Assembly (NCBI GenBank): GCA_009792885.1 | Contig: WMCF01000032.1 | Coordinates: 7,266,331-7,330,330, forward strand | Source of the DNA: Eremophila alpestris peregrina | Taxonomy: Eukaryota > Chordata > Aves > Passeriformes > Alaudidae | Length of the DNA stretch: 64,000 nucleotides | Direction of reading: 5' to 3' | The notes under the pieces: generated by a model | Told to the model about the DNA's origin: nothing | The model's input: the letters and a program-made list of their open reading frames with translations, nothing else | The model's database searches: none | Translations under genes and position numbers: made by a program | Part shown: piece by piece, positions 11,121-23,226 of the stretch | Position numbering within the stretch: the stretch's first letter is position 1 | How the letters are laid out: every line of letters starts with the position of its first letter

Positions 11121-14100
11121 CCTTCCAAGTTACGTGGTCGTTGGAAAAATCTTGGGTTTGGATTTGGTTTTCACAGGATTCCCTTTAGGTTTTCCCTTTT
11201 TTTCTTTCTTTCTTTTTCTCTTTTTTTTTTTTGCAATGAAAATAAAGTTGATTGTGCCTTTTCCCATGATCTCGCGCAGCGCAGATCTTAAAGTTAAGGA
11301 GATAAAATGACTCAAGGGGCATTGGACTTAAAAAAATAAATAAATCACAGTATGGAATGCTGTTTTCTTAATTAAATATTATGCAGCCTAAATTGGGCTT
11401 TTATATTTGACAACATAACACTTTTGATCTGAAAAAATGTGTTTCAAATTATCTTACCCCAGGGATGGAAGACTCAACAGCTTCATGCTGTATTTACTCA
11501 TTAGACAAAATCCCTATTGCAACTTTCCAGTAAATATTACGTGAAATATTTATGTTCATTTGGCTTCACTCTGTTCTAATTTTTATCAGTATTTAAACAA
11601 GTACTCTTGATCTACATCTGTGTGTAGGAGATTAGACTTACACTTTGCATTCATATTGTGAAGACTCTGAGTTCTTGTTGCCCTGAATTTCTTAAGAGCA
11701 GAATTAAAATAAACCCCAGCACATTCTTGGATGTAAAATTGCTCAGCACAGCACGCTGATTGCTGCACTTGCAATGGATTTCTTGAGAAAAGTGCTGTTC
11801 ACATAGTGCTGTACATCCTAAAACAAAAATGAGGCACCTAAGCCATTTCATTGTTTTTCATACATGCAGATATGTGTCTGGGCAGAATTTCTTTTCTGTT
11901 TCTGAACATCTGAGAAATGTTTTTGCATCCAAATAAGCTGGAGAAACATCTGAGATTCCCTCAGTGTTCTCAAAAATAATCATACTTTACACTTGCTTGC
12001 TGCATTGCCTGTGTGGGATACGCTTTGCAGAAACAATTAAACATGAGCTAAAAATTTGGATCAATAATTACTTAAAGGCTGAGAACAAACTGGAGAGACT
12101 GAAGGACTGCAGTTGTAAACCTTTCTGAATGGGAGCTAAGCAGCAAAGTGCCTCAGGGTTGTGACATTTAGTGCTGTTGCCTTTGGGTTTGATGCAGCTT
12201 CCAGTTGATTTTGTGTGGCAGTGAACACGTACAGAGCAGCTGGGTGTGCTCAGGAAAGAGCTGAGCCATGTGTGATGAACTTGCTGTGGGTACCTGTGTG
12301 TGATACTGCAGCCTTGTGCTTCTCTCCTGCCCCTGAGGGATGGGGGAGATGACAGATGAGAGAGGGGGGTCTTGGCTGTCCCCCTGCTGCTGGGACAAGG
12401 AGTGTTCCCTAAGAGCTGCAAACTCCAGGCAGCAGCTTTGCCAGGATGTCACTGCTGGGGCTGCTTCCCCAGCACTCCACCGCGCTGAAGGAATTTCAGT
12501 CTCTCAGCCGGTTGTAGTGCTTTTAGATTTGCATTCATTTTAGTAGGGCACAAGCTAAAAGTAGGCTCAGCTGAGCAGCTGCTTTTCGTGGCTGTGTAAA
12601 TATGTTGCCACCAGCAATATCAATACACGTCAGCCAGCTTTGGAGGGCATTTTTTTTTCTTTCCCCCAAGCTCCAAGGCTGCTCCAAACAGTCATTAAGT
12701 AGCAGGGGAAAAAAAGGACAAGAGGTCAAGCAGGAACAGGATGTTCATTGTAAAAGGTTGTAGGCTGACCCCACTGTCACACCAGAACTCTTAGAACAGA
12801 ATCCATATTTATGCCCTCCAGAGTCAGATCCCCTTGTAGCTTTGATGTAATTGATGGTTTTCTGAGCCTTTTGCCAATCCTAAGTTTAGAGCTGAATGTC
12901 TGCTCATGCCATTAAGTAGCTGGCTCAGAGAGAGGGTCCCTGGAAAGGTGGGAGCGGTTTTGGAGAGCCTTCTCAGCTGCTCTGCAGTGCAGTTGGAAAG
13001 CAGGCTCGTGTTTTCTCCTGATGTCAGACTGCATAAAAGCTCTCTTTTGATGGAACATTGAAAAGGCTTTCCCCGCTTCCTCCTCATTGACAAGGTAGTG
13101 AGATCATAGCTGGCCCATTCACACTAGAAAAATGTTCATCCAGAAAGGTCAGCAAGTGGGTTTGCATCATCCAGCAGGCGAAAGCAAAGGGTGTTTTCTT
13201 TGTCTCACTGAGGGCCACTGTAGTCAAGGTTAAGAGACGGCTGGGGCAGTGTGGGAGGAGCAGTGGAGGTGCTCCAATGAAGGACATTTCATTCCTGGGA
13301 CATGATTCAAAGGCTGGAGGGTTTGGGGATGTCCTTTCTTCGTCTTCACTGAGCTCTCCTCAGTGAAATACCAGCAGTGGGGAATTGAAGCTGTAGGGAA
13401 GCTCCAAGCCAGAGGGGTTGGTGGAACAGTTTCCCTTTCATGGGATGGGAGTCATTGGTGTAAGGTGGGTTTGCCCTGCAGGGTGACAGTGAGCCCATGA
13501 GAGCACAGCCTGCTGGCCCCAAAGACATCTCTGCCCAGCAAACTGCATCTGCACAGCCCTGCACAACTCAGACTGAGGTAAAGAGGCTGGTTGGGAGCTG
13601 CTCTTTGATGGGAAGGAAAGGATTCTGTTTCTCTCCTTACAGAGCAATGGTGACAAGGATGAGGGAGTTTGGGGCGTTATTTGTAACAGAGAGATTTTGT
13701 CCTCTGTGTGCAAAAACATTTCAGTAACATCTGCAGATCCTGTTGCTTCTGTCCAGCAAGTTCAAATATTTACCAAGTACCAGACCATAATTTATTTGGA
13801 GGTTCTGAACATGAGTCTTCCCAAGATGCTTTTTGAGCATGGTGTTGTTTTTAGTGGGTTTGGTCACAGAAGCAGAAAATAATTAATATTATGGAGCAGA
13901 TCCTGCCTATATTACTCATTTTAATAGCCAAGCTGAACAATATGATTGCAGCAATGCTTATATACAAATAAGAAACAAGAGCTAAATGACTCCCTCTACC
14001 TCAGCTTTGCCTCAGGTTGGCCCTGAGCAGTAGCCCTGCCAGGTTCAGCCATTTCTGCATGTTCAGTGTTGAGCTAATTTGAGGAATCTTAACCTGGGAT

Positions 14101-17100
14101 ATTCTTAGAGTACATTAATATGGGGTTGAGGTGCAGAAAATAGGAGCTGGACAGGAGGGAATGCAGGAGCAGCTCCTCAGCTGTCACTGGGAGGTTGTTC
14201 AGAGGTTGGAAAAAAAATGCTGGACTTCAGGATGAGCTGCTCAGCAAAGCTACCCAGCCTCAGAGTGGGTTGAAAAGGCCTTGCAGAACACATGGGATGT
14301 GTAGGTGAAATGGCTGTGTCACGTTTGCAGGTTTAAGAACCTGTTTCTTCTGCCATTGGTCTGTGGATTAAATGAGATTGCAGGCAGCACTCAGTGGGAC
14401 TGGCAGGCAGGACCAGGTATCAAAGGTCAGTTTAGGAATGGGAGAAACAAAAGAAACCCAGAGAGAGGTGAAGGAGGAAAAGCAGTGAGGTGCCCTTGGA
14501 GCATGGGGAGTCCTGTCAGCTTGGTAGAGGGCAGGGTCTGGCTGCTCTGCTCAGGGACACAGAGACCCCACATTCCTGCCCTCCTGTCCCTGCAGCAGTG
14601 ACTTGCCAGGCCCTGCAGGATCCCTGGTGCTCCCCAGCCCTTCAGTCCCTGTTGATTCACATCTTCCTCACAGACAGGTTTTCCCTCTGCTGGATCAGCA
14701 TGCAGTTAGTTTAATATGGAAGCAACAGATGATTCCAAATAGTATCTTCATTCAGTTGATTTTTGGGCTTGTTTCCATCCAGTATTTAGGTATCAGCCAC
14801 ATTAATTTCAGCACTTTCTGTGCTGACATTTCTCTTGCAAGCTCCTGCCCATGATACATTTTAGCATCATGTTGGAGGTGTTTGGGACATTTCTCCTTAC
14901 AGTCTTGTTTTGCTTTTTTTCCCCTATTAATCCCTGATTTCATCTCTCCTGGAGAATCTCTAAAAAAAAGTGTTTCCATTAGGCCACACATTTGTATCAG
15001 ATTTTATTTTCTTGTTTTTACTTAGCCACCACACTGTATTGCAGGATGTAGACCTAGAATCTACACTGGTGCAAGTATGGTGCCACTGATTAGATACCAT
15101 TTGAGATGCTAATCAGTTACTTCACTGTCTTGCTCTCTAAGAGTTTTTATATAGTGGTATTTTCTGGATCTGGAGGGTTTGAGAGTTTTTATTTTTGTTG
15201 CATTAGAGGCAAGTAAAAGGAGCTTGTTGATTTATTGAGGACTGACCACCTCAAAGTTCTGTGTAACACCTTTGAGAAACTGTACAACATAAACACCAGG
15301 GAGAAAAATACAAAGAAGAAAAAAAAACATTTGTACACAAGGCCCTAAATCTCATGCTGTTGGCACAGCTACCCCTGTTTACACCCACTGAAAATGTGAC
15401 CTGCAGCCTTCATGGTTGCAGATCAGCTTTGTGTGTGGCAGCAGGTGTTAACAGGTGACACAGGCACAGCAGCCTCTCTGCTTTGTGCTGCTTCCCTTCC
15501 AGAATTTGCAACATCCACAAAATGACATTCCTTTAGCTTGTGTAGCGTGAAGTAGGGCAGTGGAACATGCCTGGATTGTATTTTAACTACATTACTAAAA
15601 GCCAGCTTTAAATTGCTGCATAAATTCATTATGATCCTCTACAAAGTATTACTGTGTCTGGCTTTTTAACTGTTGTTTAATACCAAATAGCCACGGGAAC
15701 TGCATATATCTTCCAGTTTGTAAAACCAAGCGAAACAAGGCTTTTAAAAGCTTGATTACAGTTTATTTTTGTTGCATGTAATTTTCAATGAGGCTGGTTT
15801 ATTCTAACAGCTGTAATAAGCATGGCAGATCTAAGAGCTGTTTGGTGATTGCTGGGTCCCTTTCTTTGTCTCTGATGATGGAGGTGTCTTAATTACTGTT
15901 TGTTTTCATAAATTTTAAGGATTAGTCATCCTTTGATGCCAGATGACTCAGATTGTACCACAGGTTTTCAAATCACTGTGTTCAAAGGCTGCATGGAGTT
16001 GGGTTCTGATAGGAAATTTTGAAACATACTGCTTCAACCCATAGTTAGTCTTTCAGCTAAAGTGTTCTGCTATGTCATAGCCAGGTCTTAATTTGTTTAC
16101 ATGGAGATCTGACAGTTCCAGGAGATACCTTTTAATGTGGATACTTTAGTTATTGCATCTGTAACTTTTGTTTGCTGGGTGAAATGAAAATCTTCTCCAG
16201 ATCCCCTTGTGTCAAGGGGTGGTGACTAAAACGTGGCTGTGAACTTGCTCTGTGAAAGCTCAGGCAGATCTCCCATTGGCTTTAGAAAGGCCAGGATTTT
16301 GCTCTAGCTTCTCTCCCTGGCATTCAGAGGCCCTTGATAGTTGGGACCCCAGAGCCAGAAGGGTGTTTCTGGGAACTGGGAATGGAATGGGTTTTCCCAG
16401 CCACCACTTTCATTTTGCGACACTGTTGTTCCAGGTTTGAAAGGGCAAGGGAATGATTTTTGCAGTGTGAGGATTGATTTGGAGCATTGAATCCCCACCA
16501 AACACACAAGGAAACCACAGCTGGGAGTGTCATTGTGGATGCTTTGTTTGGTAGTTTCTGGAGCTTTTGGTTGGACCAGCCTTTATGGCTTTGTCATGTA
16601 ACTTCTGTAGGGACAACCAGCCTCCCCTGTCCTTCTGCTCCCTATCTCTCTTATTTATACTGCATCTCTGTGATTTGAGTCTTCTTGTTTGCTGGGACAG
16701 CCACACTGCAGTGCCCTTTTGTCAGATGAGTTGGTCTGAGAAGCCATGATTTAATTGCAGTGATTTCTATCTCAAGCAAATGGTCACCACCTATTCTGTA
16801 GCATTCAACACAGCTGAGAACTAAACACTGGACCCCTTAAAAACCCCCTGGCACTCTTCTTGCCCACATTAGGCCATATTCCCCTTCATGGCCCTGACCA
16901 TCATGCCCCCTACACTGAGCACAAGTCAGTGCATAGCATCCCACAAGCCATTTCAGCCCCCCAGAACATCAGTGCTCTGCCCTCTCTGCCATTCCTCCTC
17001 TCCTGCCTGCCAGCCTGTGGGTCAGGATGTCCTCATGGTCAGGACACCCCAACATCCTTCTGTTCTGCCTTGGTTTCCTTCAGGTGACAGATCTGCATGT

Positions 17101-17856
17101 AGCCAGAGCTGCTCCAGCATGATCCTTCCTCCAGCCTCCACTTGCCCTCCAGACATTCTTATTTTGAGGAAAGTGGAGCAGTGCAGTTGTGAGCAGTTGG
17201 AAGGACTGGGGAGAAATATTCTGTCTGCCAGCTTTTCACAATAAAGCCAAAGGCTGGACCCAGTTGAGGAGTGGTAGTTCCCTTGGATCTAAAAACTCTG
17301 CTTTGAGAGCTCTTGTGACCAAGGCCCAGGTTATTGCAGGGAATGAGTAGGAATGAAACTGCTTTCTGAGATGTTCAGACCCTGGTTGTGTAGGATTGAG
17401 CAGTTCACATTCAGAGGGCTCTGGACACACCAATTTGTAAATAATAAAATGTATTACAAACCAATCTAATGCCTTCACTGTCAGCCTTTAACAACACTTA
17501 CAGAAGATTGTGCTAAAAAAGTGGCAGTTCACAAAAACAACCACTGATTTGAATCTGTGTAGAAGTTTATTGTGATACGTGTGGAAACTGAGTTGCTTAA
17601 AACATCAAACCTAAATGAGTGGGAAATTGTTTTATCTCTTGGGGGAAAATAGTTTCAAACTACTGAACTTGAATAAACAAATAGTCTGTGCAATAAATAG
17701 TTACATGATGCACAATTAAGATAAAAGATGATTAGTATGCTAACATTTTGTATGGGTTTGGCTACATTAAAAATAGAGGTATATAGTTATCTGTCTTCAG
17801 TTCTGAACTGTAACCATGTTGATGTGTCTCAGTACATACCTCATCGTATTTTATAG

Positions 17857-17983
17857 GTGGCAAAAGTGGAGTATGTTAGAAAAAAGCCAAAATTAAAAGA
17901 AGTTCTGGTGAGATTAGAAGAGCATATGGAATGCACCTGTACATCATCAAATACTAATTCAGATTATAGAGAAGAAGAAACTG
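17857..17983 (+). CDS. PDGFA: PDGFA exon 5: end of the growth factor domain
   Basis: This 127-base exon begins V-A-K-V-E-Y-V-R-K-K-P-K-L-K-E and ends Y-R-E-E-E-T plus one G of a split codon. It supplies the last two of the eight knot cysteines in M-E-C-T-C-T. The basic V-R-K-K-P-K-L-K segment is the receptor-contacting loop III region in the family. The exon follows TTTTATAG (phase 0) and precedes GTACGT (phase 1). It is AT-rich, in contrast with the GC-rich exon 4. The final G can join exon 6 (Gly) or exon 7 (Asp), so this exon is the branch point of the two PDGF-A tails. Confidence 0.98.
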
Positions 17984-19603
17984 GTACGTTTTCCTTTTAT
18001 TTTTGCATTAATGCTGATTTCATATGGACCTTATTTTTATATTAGTAAAGAACATAAAGCAAACATTGCTAACAGTGAACTCAGTAGAGAAGCTCCCAGC
18101 TCCTTCTCTGTGTTGAAGATGCCAAATGAGGGCCAGTTTGTGCTGTATAAAGGAGTTTGGATTTCAATTTTAAAGTGTATCACTTCTCATTAGGCTGGCC
18201 TTTAGATAAATGTAAATGCCCAGTAGTGTTCAGGTCTTGCTTCACTAAGTTAAAGGTTGTCATGTTGGAGCTCGTGGGTGAACTCTGTTGCCTGATTTCT
18301 TTAGACTTGGTGGAGACAGGGCTAACACCAAGATTACTTGACCTTGGGGAAAATATGAATGAAATTAATGTATAGAACTTGGGAATAAATTCAGGGTTCA
18401 AGGCTAAGGAGTTAGTTTGGAAACAACATTGCTCATTCCTGTTGTTTCCATATGTATGTGTACTCAAGAATTTGTCAGTTGTCACATTTAAACTAGGTTT
18501 GCCCTGTCAAGACAACCTTGGAGTTACAGTGGGGAAAGATTTATGGGGAAAAACGACTTTCAATCTGGCTTTCATAAAATCATTCTTAATGAGTCTAAAA
18601 TCACTGGCTCTGATCTACTTACTACAGTGAAATCAATGCAGAGCTCAACACACTTATTCAGGAAATCCACTGTGGTGAAAAGGATATTTCCCTTTCTCCT
18701 GATACTGGTTGAAGGCAGCCTCAAAAGTTTGTTTTAAGGGAATTTTAGGGTGCAGTAGAACCAGCCCAAAATTAAAGAGCCAGTGAAGAACAGGTAAACA
18801 GAGGAGGAAAGCTGCCCCAAGGTGACAGATTTTGTAGGTGGCTGGGTGAGGAAGGGTTTTCTGTACTGGCTCCATCCAGCATGGAGACTTAAGCCTGGTC
18901 TAAGCAAATGTAAACTTCAGTTGCTATGGACTGAGAGCAAAGGAATTAAAATTTCTATAAAAGCAAAGTTCAACCTCTGCTGCAATTTTATTGGACATCA
19001 ATTTATAATCTGAGCTGAGTGTTTAGCTGAATCGAGGTGGAGTTATTAGACAAAACCACACATGAAGTGGCTATTTTTATTGTGGATATGGTTTGATACA
19101 TTTTCTGTGTCTCCTGTTTGGAAAAAAAATTTTCATTTGATAATTTCAGTTTTCTAAATTGTCTTTAATTGCCATAGACAAAGCAGCAATGACTTTAAGA
19201 TCAAAATTGTTGGTTTTGATACGTGTAAAAAACGGGGCAGAATTATCATGGAAAAATATGTATTTCTGGGATTTAATAGGAGCAAAACTTGCACCCAGCA
19301 AGTGGATGGTGAGCTGAAAATAGCTCAACTCCAGAGCTGAAGGCAAATGTTGAGTACTGCATGGTAACAGGAATTAAAGCTGGATCCTGGGAATGACGTG
19401 TGCAATGCCAACTCCGTTTATTATTTCTTTACTTTCGTGTAATTACTTTGTAAACTCAGTGTCAAATCAGACGTTCTGAAGTTATGACTTTAATGCGAAG
19501 GATAATGAGATTTCTTTGAAATGTAAACGGTGTTTATGACTTCAGTGTTACAAGAAATGCATTACCTTAGGGCTTTTCACCAGCCCTGCCCTTATGTTAA
19601 CAG
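17984..19603 (+). other. PDGFA: PDGFA intron 5 (1.6 kb)
   Basis: AT-rich intron between GTACGT and TTATGTTAACAG. No additional exon, RNA gene or transposon recognised. An open frame of 101 codons on the minus strand (18180-18485) has no recognisable similarity. Confidence 0.8.
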
Positions 19604-19686
19604 GAAGGCCTAGGGAATCAGGTAAAAAACGGAAACGAAAAAAGTTAAAACCAACCTAAAACCCACTGGAACTATTTGATATTCAG
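19604..19686 (+). CDS. PDGFA: PDGFA exon 6: alternative basic retention tail (long form)
   Basis: Joined to the last G of exon 5, this exon reads G-R-P-R-E-S-G-K-K-R-K-R-K-K-L-K-P-T and then TAA at 19657-19659. This is the exon-6 tail of the long PDGF-A form: a dense run of Lys and Arg that binds heparan sulfate and holds the growth factor at the cell surface and matrix. The segment is almost identical to the mammalian one, with Lys in place of Arg before L-K-P-T. The acceptor is TTAACAG. The likely downstream donor is ATTCAG-GTAGGA at 19686/19687, giving an 83-base exon against 69 in human; the extra length is after the stop. TCAGGTAAAA inside the exon resembles a second donor. Coding part is 19604-19659. 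Confidence 0.95.
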
Positions 19687-20932
19687 GTAGGACCTATATG
19701 CTGAACACCCTAATGGCACAAGTGCTGGAAAACTTAATCAAATATCATCACTTCAACTTAATCACTGTTCAAAATCTTGACACTTGCTACCTCAAGGCTG
19801 CAAAGAGATTAGATTTGATTGGCTTTGATTATTCTACCTGCTGGTATTTTCCCCTTTAAGCTCCACATCACCATCAGCATCTTACATTCTTGAGCTACTT
19901 CCTTTCCTTGCCTTTTTGATTTCTTTTTTTTTTTTTACTGGAGGGTGCTAATACTTCAGCTTCTGAAATCTCAAGTTCCATTGCCTCTGCTTGTGTTTCA
20001 TTATTACTGATTTCTGAGGTCAAAGCATCACGTGATAATGCATGAATGAATTGCCAGGTTACAAATTGTTGTGTTCCCAATCCTTGGCTGTGAAACATTG
20101 AGTGTACATACAGCAAATATTATTATTATTATTTGTGTGACCATCAAATCCATGTTCTGGCATGAACTGGGGTTGATTGCACATGCACCTGGACACAATC
20201 TGATGATCTTGACCAGAAAGATGCTAAGAAATATCTCTTTTTTATTTTGTGTTGCAGAGTCCTGCGTTACTTACACCAGAAAATTAAGATCTTTATTTTT
20301 GGTCTGCTCAGTCTCAGTAGGATGATGATAGTCAGTCATCAAAATTCATGAGGTTTTCAGTGTAGTGAAAAAACTTAACACCCTCTCAGTGCAAAAATGA
20401 CTGAAATCCTTTGGCCAACATATTAGCAATGTATGATGATGGCAACACACATTCCAAATTAAATGTGAATTTCCATTTCTTAATGACTTGAAAGTGTGCA
20501 AACTGCAGCACTTGCAATTGATTCTGGTATTTGGAGTGGGAATGATTTGGATCTTGCAGTGTCTGTGCCTAACGCCTGGATGATGGTGAATTTAATTTCA
20601 AGCCCCTGTTTTTGCACATGAACTCCCAGTGGCAGTTTTCATTTATACCAATGTGTCATTTCCAAAGAATGCTAAACTTGATATCCTGTTTCAGATTAAC
20701 AGGTATTTATTGGGAGTAGTATGATAGAAGCAAAGATTTTCTAAAATTCAACTTTAAAAGTGAGCATGTAAACTCAATCAAAGCAGCATTTAGAACTTCT
20801 TGTCCCAGGTTAGTGACTCTTCATGCAGAACAGTTTTTTTTTTTTTTCTGTTTTTTTTTTAAGTCATCTTCTTCAAGGACAGGACCTTTGATTCTAATCA
20901 TAGAGTTATTGTATCTTTTTTCTCTCCTGCAG
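19687..20932 (+). other. PDGFA: PDGFA intron 6 (1.2 kb)
   Basis: Runs from GTAGGA to the strong acceptor TTTTTTCTCTCCTGCAG. It contains an A/T-run pair near 19922-19936, an (ATT)n run at about 20119-20133 and T runs at 20831-20861. No further exon recognised. Confidence 0.75.
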
Positions 20933-20943
20933 ATGTAAGGTGA
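20933..20943 (+). CDS. PDGFA: PDGFA exon 7 coding part: short-form tail D-V-R
   Basis: The exon starts right after TCTCTCCTGCAG. With the last G of exon 5 it reads GAT-GTA-AGG-TGA, that is Asp-Val-Arg-stop. This is exactly the C-terminus of the short PDGF-A form made when exon 6 is skipped; that form lacks the basic tail and diffuses freely. In transcripts that include exon 6 this exon is wholly 3'UTR. It is only 11 coding bases long and is recognised from the frame, the acceptor and the known family ending. Confidence 0.95.
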
Positions 20944-21018
20944 AAATAAGCTAGAAAAAAAACTTCTCTCTGGGACATGGATGTACATGGTTTGTTACAT
21001 TCCTGAACCTACTATGTA

Positions 21019-21025
21019 TGGTGCT
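21019..21025 (+). promoter_or_regulatory. Candidate miR-29 seed site in the PDGFA 3'UTR
   Basis: TGGTGCT is the complement of positions 2-8 of the miR-29 family seed. It lies 76 bases after the short-form stop. PDGF genes are reported or predicted targets of miR-29 in mammals, so the site is plausible, but a 7-base match alone is weak evidence. Confidence 0.4.
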
Positions 21026-21181
21026 TATTGACTGTATACTTTATTTGTTCTCCTGTGTGAAAAAAAAAAAAACTGGCTCAAAAGAACACTTAATGAGAAC
21101 AAAGAGACAATGTACATTTGTTTAATGTGACATCAAAGCAAGTATTGTAGCACTCTGTGAAACAATAGGAAGCTTCCCTGT

Positions 21182-21254
21182 CCAAAAAAAAAAAACAAAA
21201 AGAAAAAAAAAACCAACGAAAGAAAGAAAAACAGAAAAGAAAAAAAAAAAAAAA
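21182..21254. repeat. A-rich purine tract in the 3'UTR
   Basis: About 70 bases composed almost only of A with G and a few C, including runs of 10 to 15 A. Together with the A13 run near 21059 it gives several internal oligo-dT priming sites. Confidence 0.85.
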
Positions 21255-21740
21255 GACAGTTGAATGAATGGAGGATACCAAAAGTACTCAAAAACATGAC
21301 AAAAATCTAAGTGAATAGTGGATTTCTGTCAGAGCAGTCAACGGTGCTTTACGTCAAGAAATGTGCCTGCGTTCTTGATGAAGATGGATGGACACTGGTG
21401 GACTTCAGGCACAAAAAAAGCAGGAATGTATGAAATGATCCAATGCCACGCAAACACTATAGAACAATACATCCTTGCTTGGTGGTGTTTTAAAAGTCTA
21501 TACAAAAAAAAAACCTTCTGGGGAGCCTTAAGTGGATTTTTTTTTTGGTTTTTTTTTTTTTTTTTACACCATAAAGTGATTATTAAGTTTTCTTTTTACT
21601 CTTTTTGCCTAGCTTTTTATTATCTCTTGGACTACATTTGCCAATAACACGTATAAAAGACTGGTATAACAATAAGCAGAAACACAAAATGGTATTATGG
21701 TATTTCTCCTAGTGGGATGCAAACTAATGAGATGTATTAA

Positions 21741-21746
21741 AATAAA
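21741..21746 (+). terminator. Proximal poly(A) signal AATAAA
   Basis: AATAAA directly preceded by an overlapping ATTAAA (21736-21741), about 800 bases after the stop codon, followed by T/G-containing sequence. A plausible proximal polyadenylation site of PDGFA. Confidence 0.5.
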
Positions 21747-22244
21747 AATGGTATACCTATGCATAATTTTCTAGACGTTTCTTGGTTTATGTTCCCCAAC
21801 CTCCCCCCGTAATTTAAAGCATAAAAGAAAAAAAAAAAAAAAACTAAAGAGAAAAAAAAAAGAGAGATGTGCGTAAACAAATCATAGGATATCCATGCAA
21901 AAATCCTTTTTTTATTTTCTTTAAGACTTATGCCAGTTGCCTACTAGTGATATTGTGTTAGCAATTGTCATTCTTACCAGTATACAGATACTTTTATTTC
22001 ACATGTTGGAGCTGTGTGAAATGTACAAATTCTTGTATCTGCATTGTATAATGTCATGGTGGCATGGGAACTACCTTGCTGCAAATATTTGAACAAAACC
22101 TAAAAAATTCTTTATTTTTGGTAAAATGTTATGCTTTATGTGTATTCAACAGAAATATGTGTTTTTGTAAAGGTGAAGTTTGTATTTTTATCTAAAAATT
22201 AACAGTTTTATATACCTGAGAAAGCCTGCTATGTTTTCTTGAAC

Positions 22245-22245
<1 letters not shown>

Positions 22246-22302
<57 letters not shown>

Positions 22303-22331
22303 AAAAAAAGAAAAAAAAAAGAAAAAAAAAA
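22246..22331. repeat. Poly(A) run of 55 plus A/G tail within the 3'UTR
   Basis: Fifty-five uninterrupted A (22246-22300) followed by (A8-10)G units to 22331. There is no obvious retroposed sequence directly before it, although a decayed retroposon tail is possible. The length is likely variable and uncertain. Confidence 0.9.
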
Positions 22332-22746
22332 GCATTTTGTGGTCATATTTTTGTAGTAGAATAGCCCAAATAACATCAAAATCTATTTTAACTATAGCAG
22401 GGCAGATAAAATACTCTGGCACCAGCTCCTGTATTTTCAAAGTGCCAAAGGATTAAATGTTCAATTCCCCACAGATTGCAGTGGGAGCCACATGGATAAA
22501 TCCTTCTGTACTGCTTTGGAAATTTAGGGCTGTGCCAGATATGACATGGCTACTCACTTGGCCAAAACCACTGCCCCACCCCAGTAGTTTGGATTATGTA
22601 GCCTTTGTTTTATTTGGATTATTACATTGGATATGTAAAATGAACTACTGGATTCTTTTATTTGTGAAACATCTACAAAGAGATGAAAGAGTTTTCTTAG
22701 TTTGGAACAACAAGAAAGTTTGTCTTGAGGACAGTGTTTCCACTCA

Positions 22747-22752
22747 AATAAA
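22747..22752 (+). terminator. Middle poly(A) signal AATAAA
   Basis: AATAAA in CTCAAATAAAAATG, beyond the 55-A run. It could be used as an alternative end of the PDGFA transcript. Confidence 0.35.
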
Positions 22753-23205
22753 AATGTCTCCAAATGTGAATGAACTGCAGAACCTTAAAACAACAAATGA
22801 GTGCGAGGTTTTTAACCTTTCCATTTCTCTAAATATAGTTCAAACATTCCCCTCCTGTTCCTGTAGCTGTGTCCAAATTCAACCAAACAAAGCAATGTTA
22901 GCTAACAGGCATTATTGGCTTCAGATGCTAATGCAGAGATAGAGTTAGTCACCGTTCTATTTTGTGATCATTTTCCCAGTGTATTTGTTGAGCACCAAAA
23001 CTGGAAATACATTTAACTAAGATTGTCTGTGCTTGTTTTCCACTAAGTGTACTGTTCACAATGTTATGCACATGAATGTATGTGTCTGCGTTTAAAAAAA
23101 GTGTATAAAATGTAATTTATATATTTATGTTTCAGTGGGATGCCAATAATGTTGCTCCGTTCCTTTTTTTTTTTTTTAATTTTTTTTTTTTTTAAAAGGA
23201 TATTT

Positions 23206-23211
23206 AATAAA
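23206..23211 (+). terminator. Distal poly(A) signal AATAAA of PDGFA
   Basis: AATAAA after T-rich runs and directly before an A run, roughly 2.26 kb after the stop. Preceded by AU-rich TTATATATTTATG. I take it as the most distal 3' end of the gene. Confidence 0.55.
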
Positions 23212-23226
23212 AAAAAAAAAAAAACA

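Larger units (their letters stand above)
10113..17856 (+). other. PDGFA: PDGFA intron 4 (7.7 kb) with LTR material at its 5' end
   Basis: The intron runs from GTGAGC to acceptor TTTTATAG. Its first kilobase is largely LTR-like (see separate entries). A CT-rich tract lies at about 11196-11233. The rest, about 11.2-17.8 kb, is unique-looking intron sequence without a recognisable exon. The stretch 16840-17250 is C-rich with an open frame of 118 codons that resembles nothing I know. Confidence 0.75.
20944..23226 (+). other. PDGFA: PDGFA 3'UTR
   Basis: The sequence after the exon 7 stop is AT-rich, lacks splice signals of note and contains several poly(A) hexamers. The last strong one is at 23206-23211, so the transcript probably ends near 23.2 kb. 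A-rich runs at 21059-21072 and 21182-21254, T runs near 21537-21566 and a 55-A run at 22246-22300 lie inside it. ATTTA-type AU-rich motifs occur near the end (TTATATATTTATG at about 23117). Shorter isoforms ending after 21741 are possible. The 3' limit is inferred from the signals, not from a transcript. Confidence 0.7.

Noticed and set aside
16840..17250. Processed pseudogene ending in AATAAA
   Set aside because: No similarity to a known coding sequence, no A-tail and no flanking duplication seen.
22188..22440. Phe-rich frames on the minus strand
   Set aside because: They are translations of the 55-A run.
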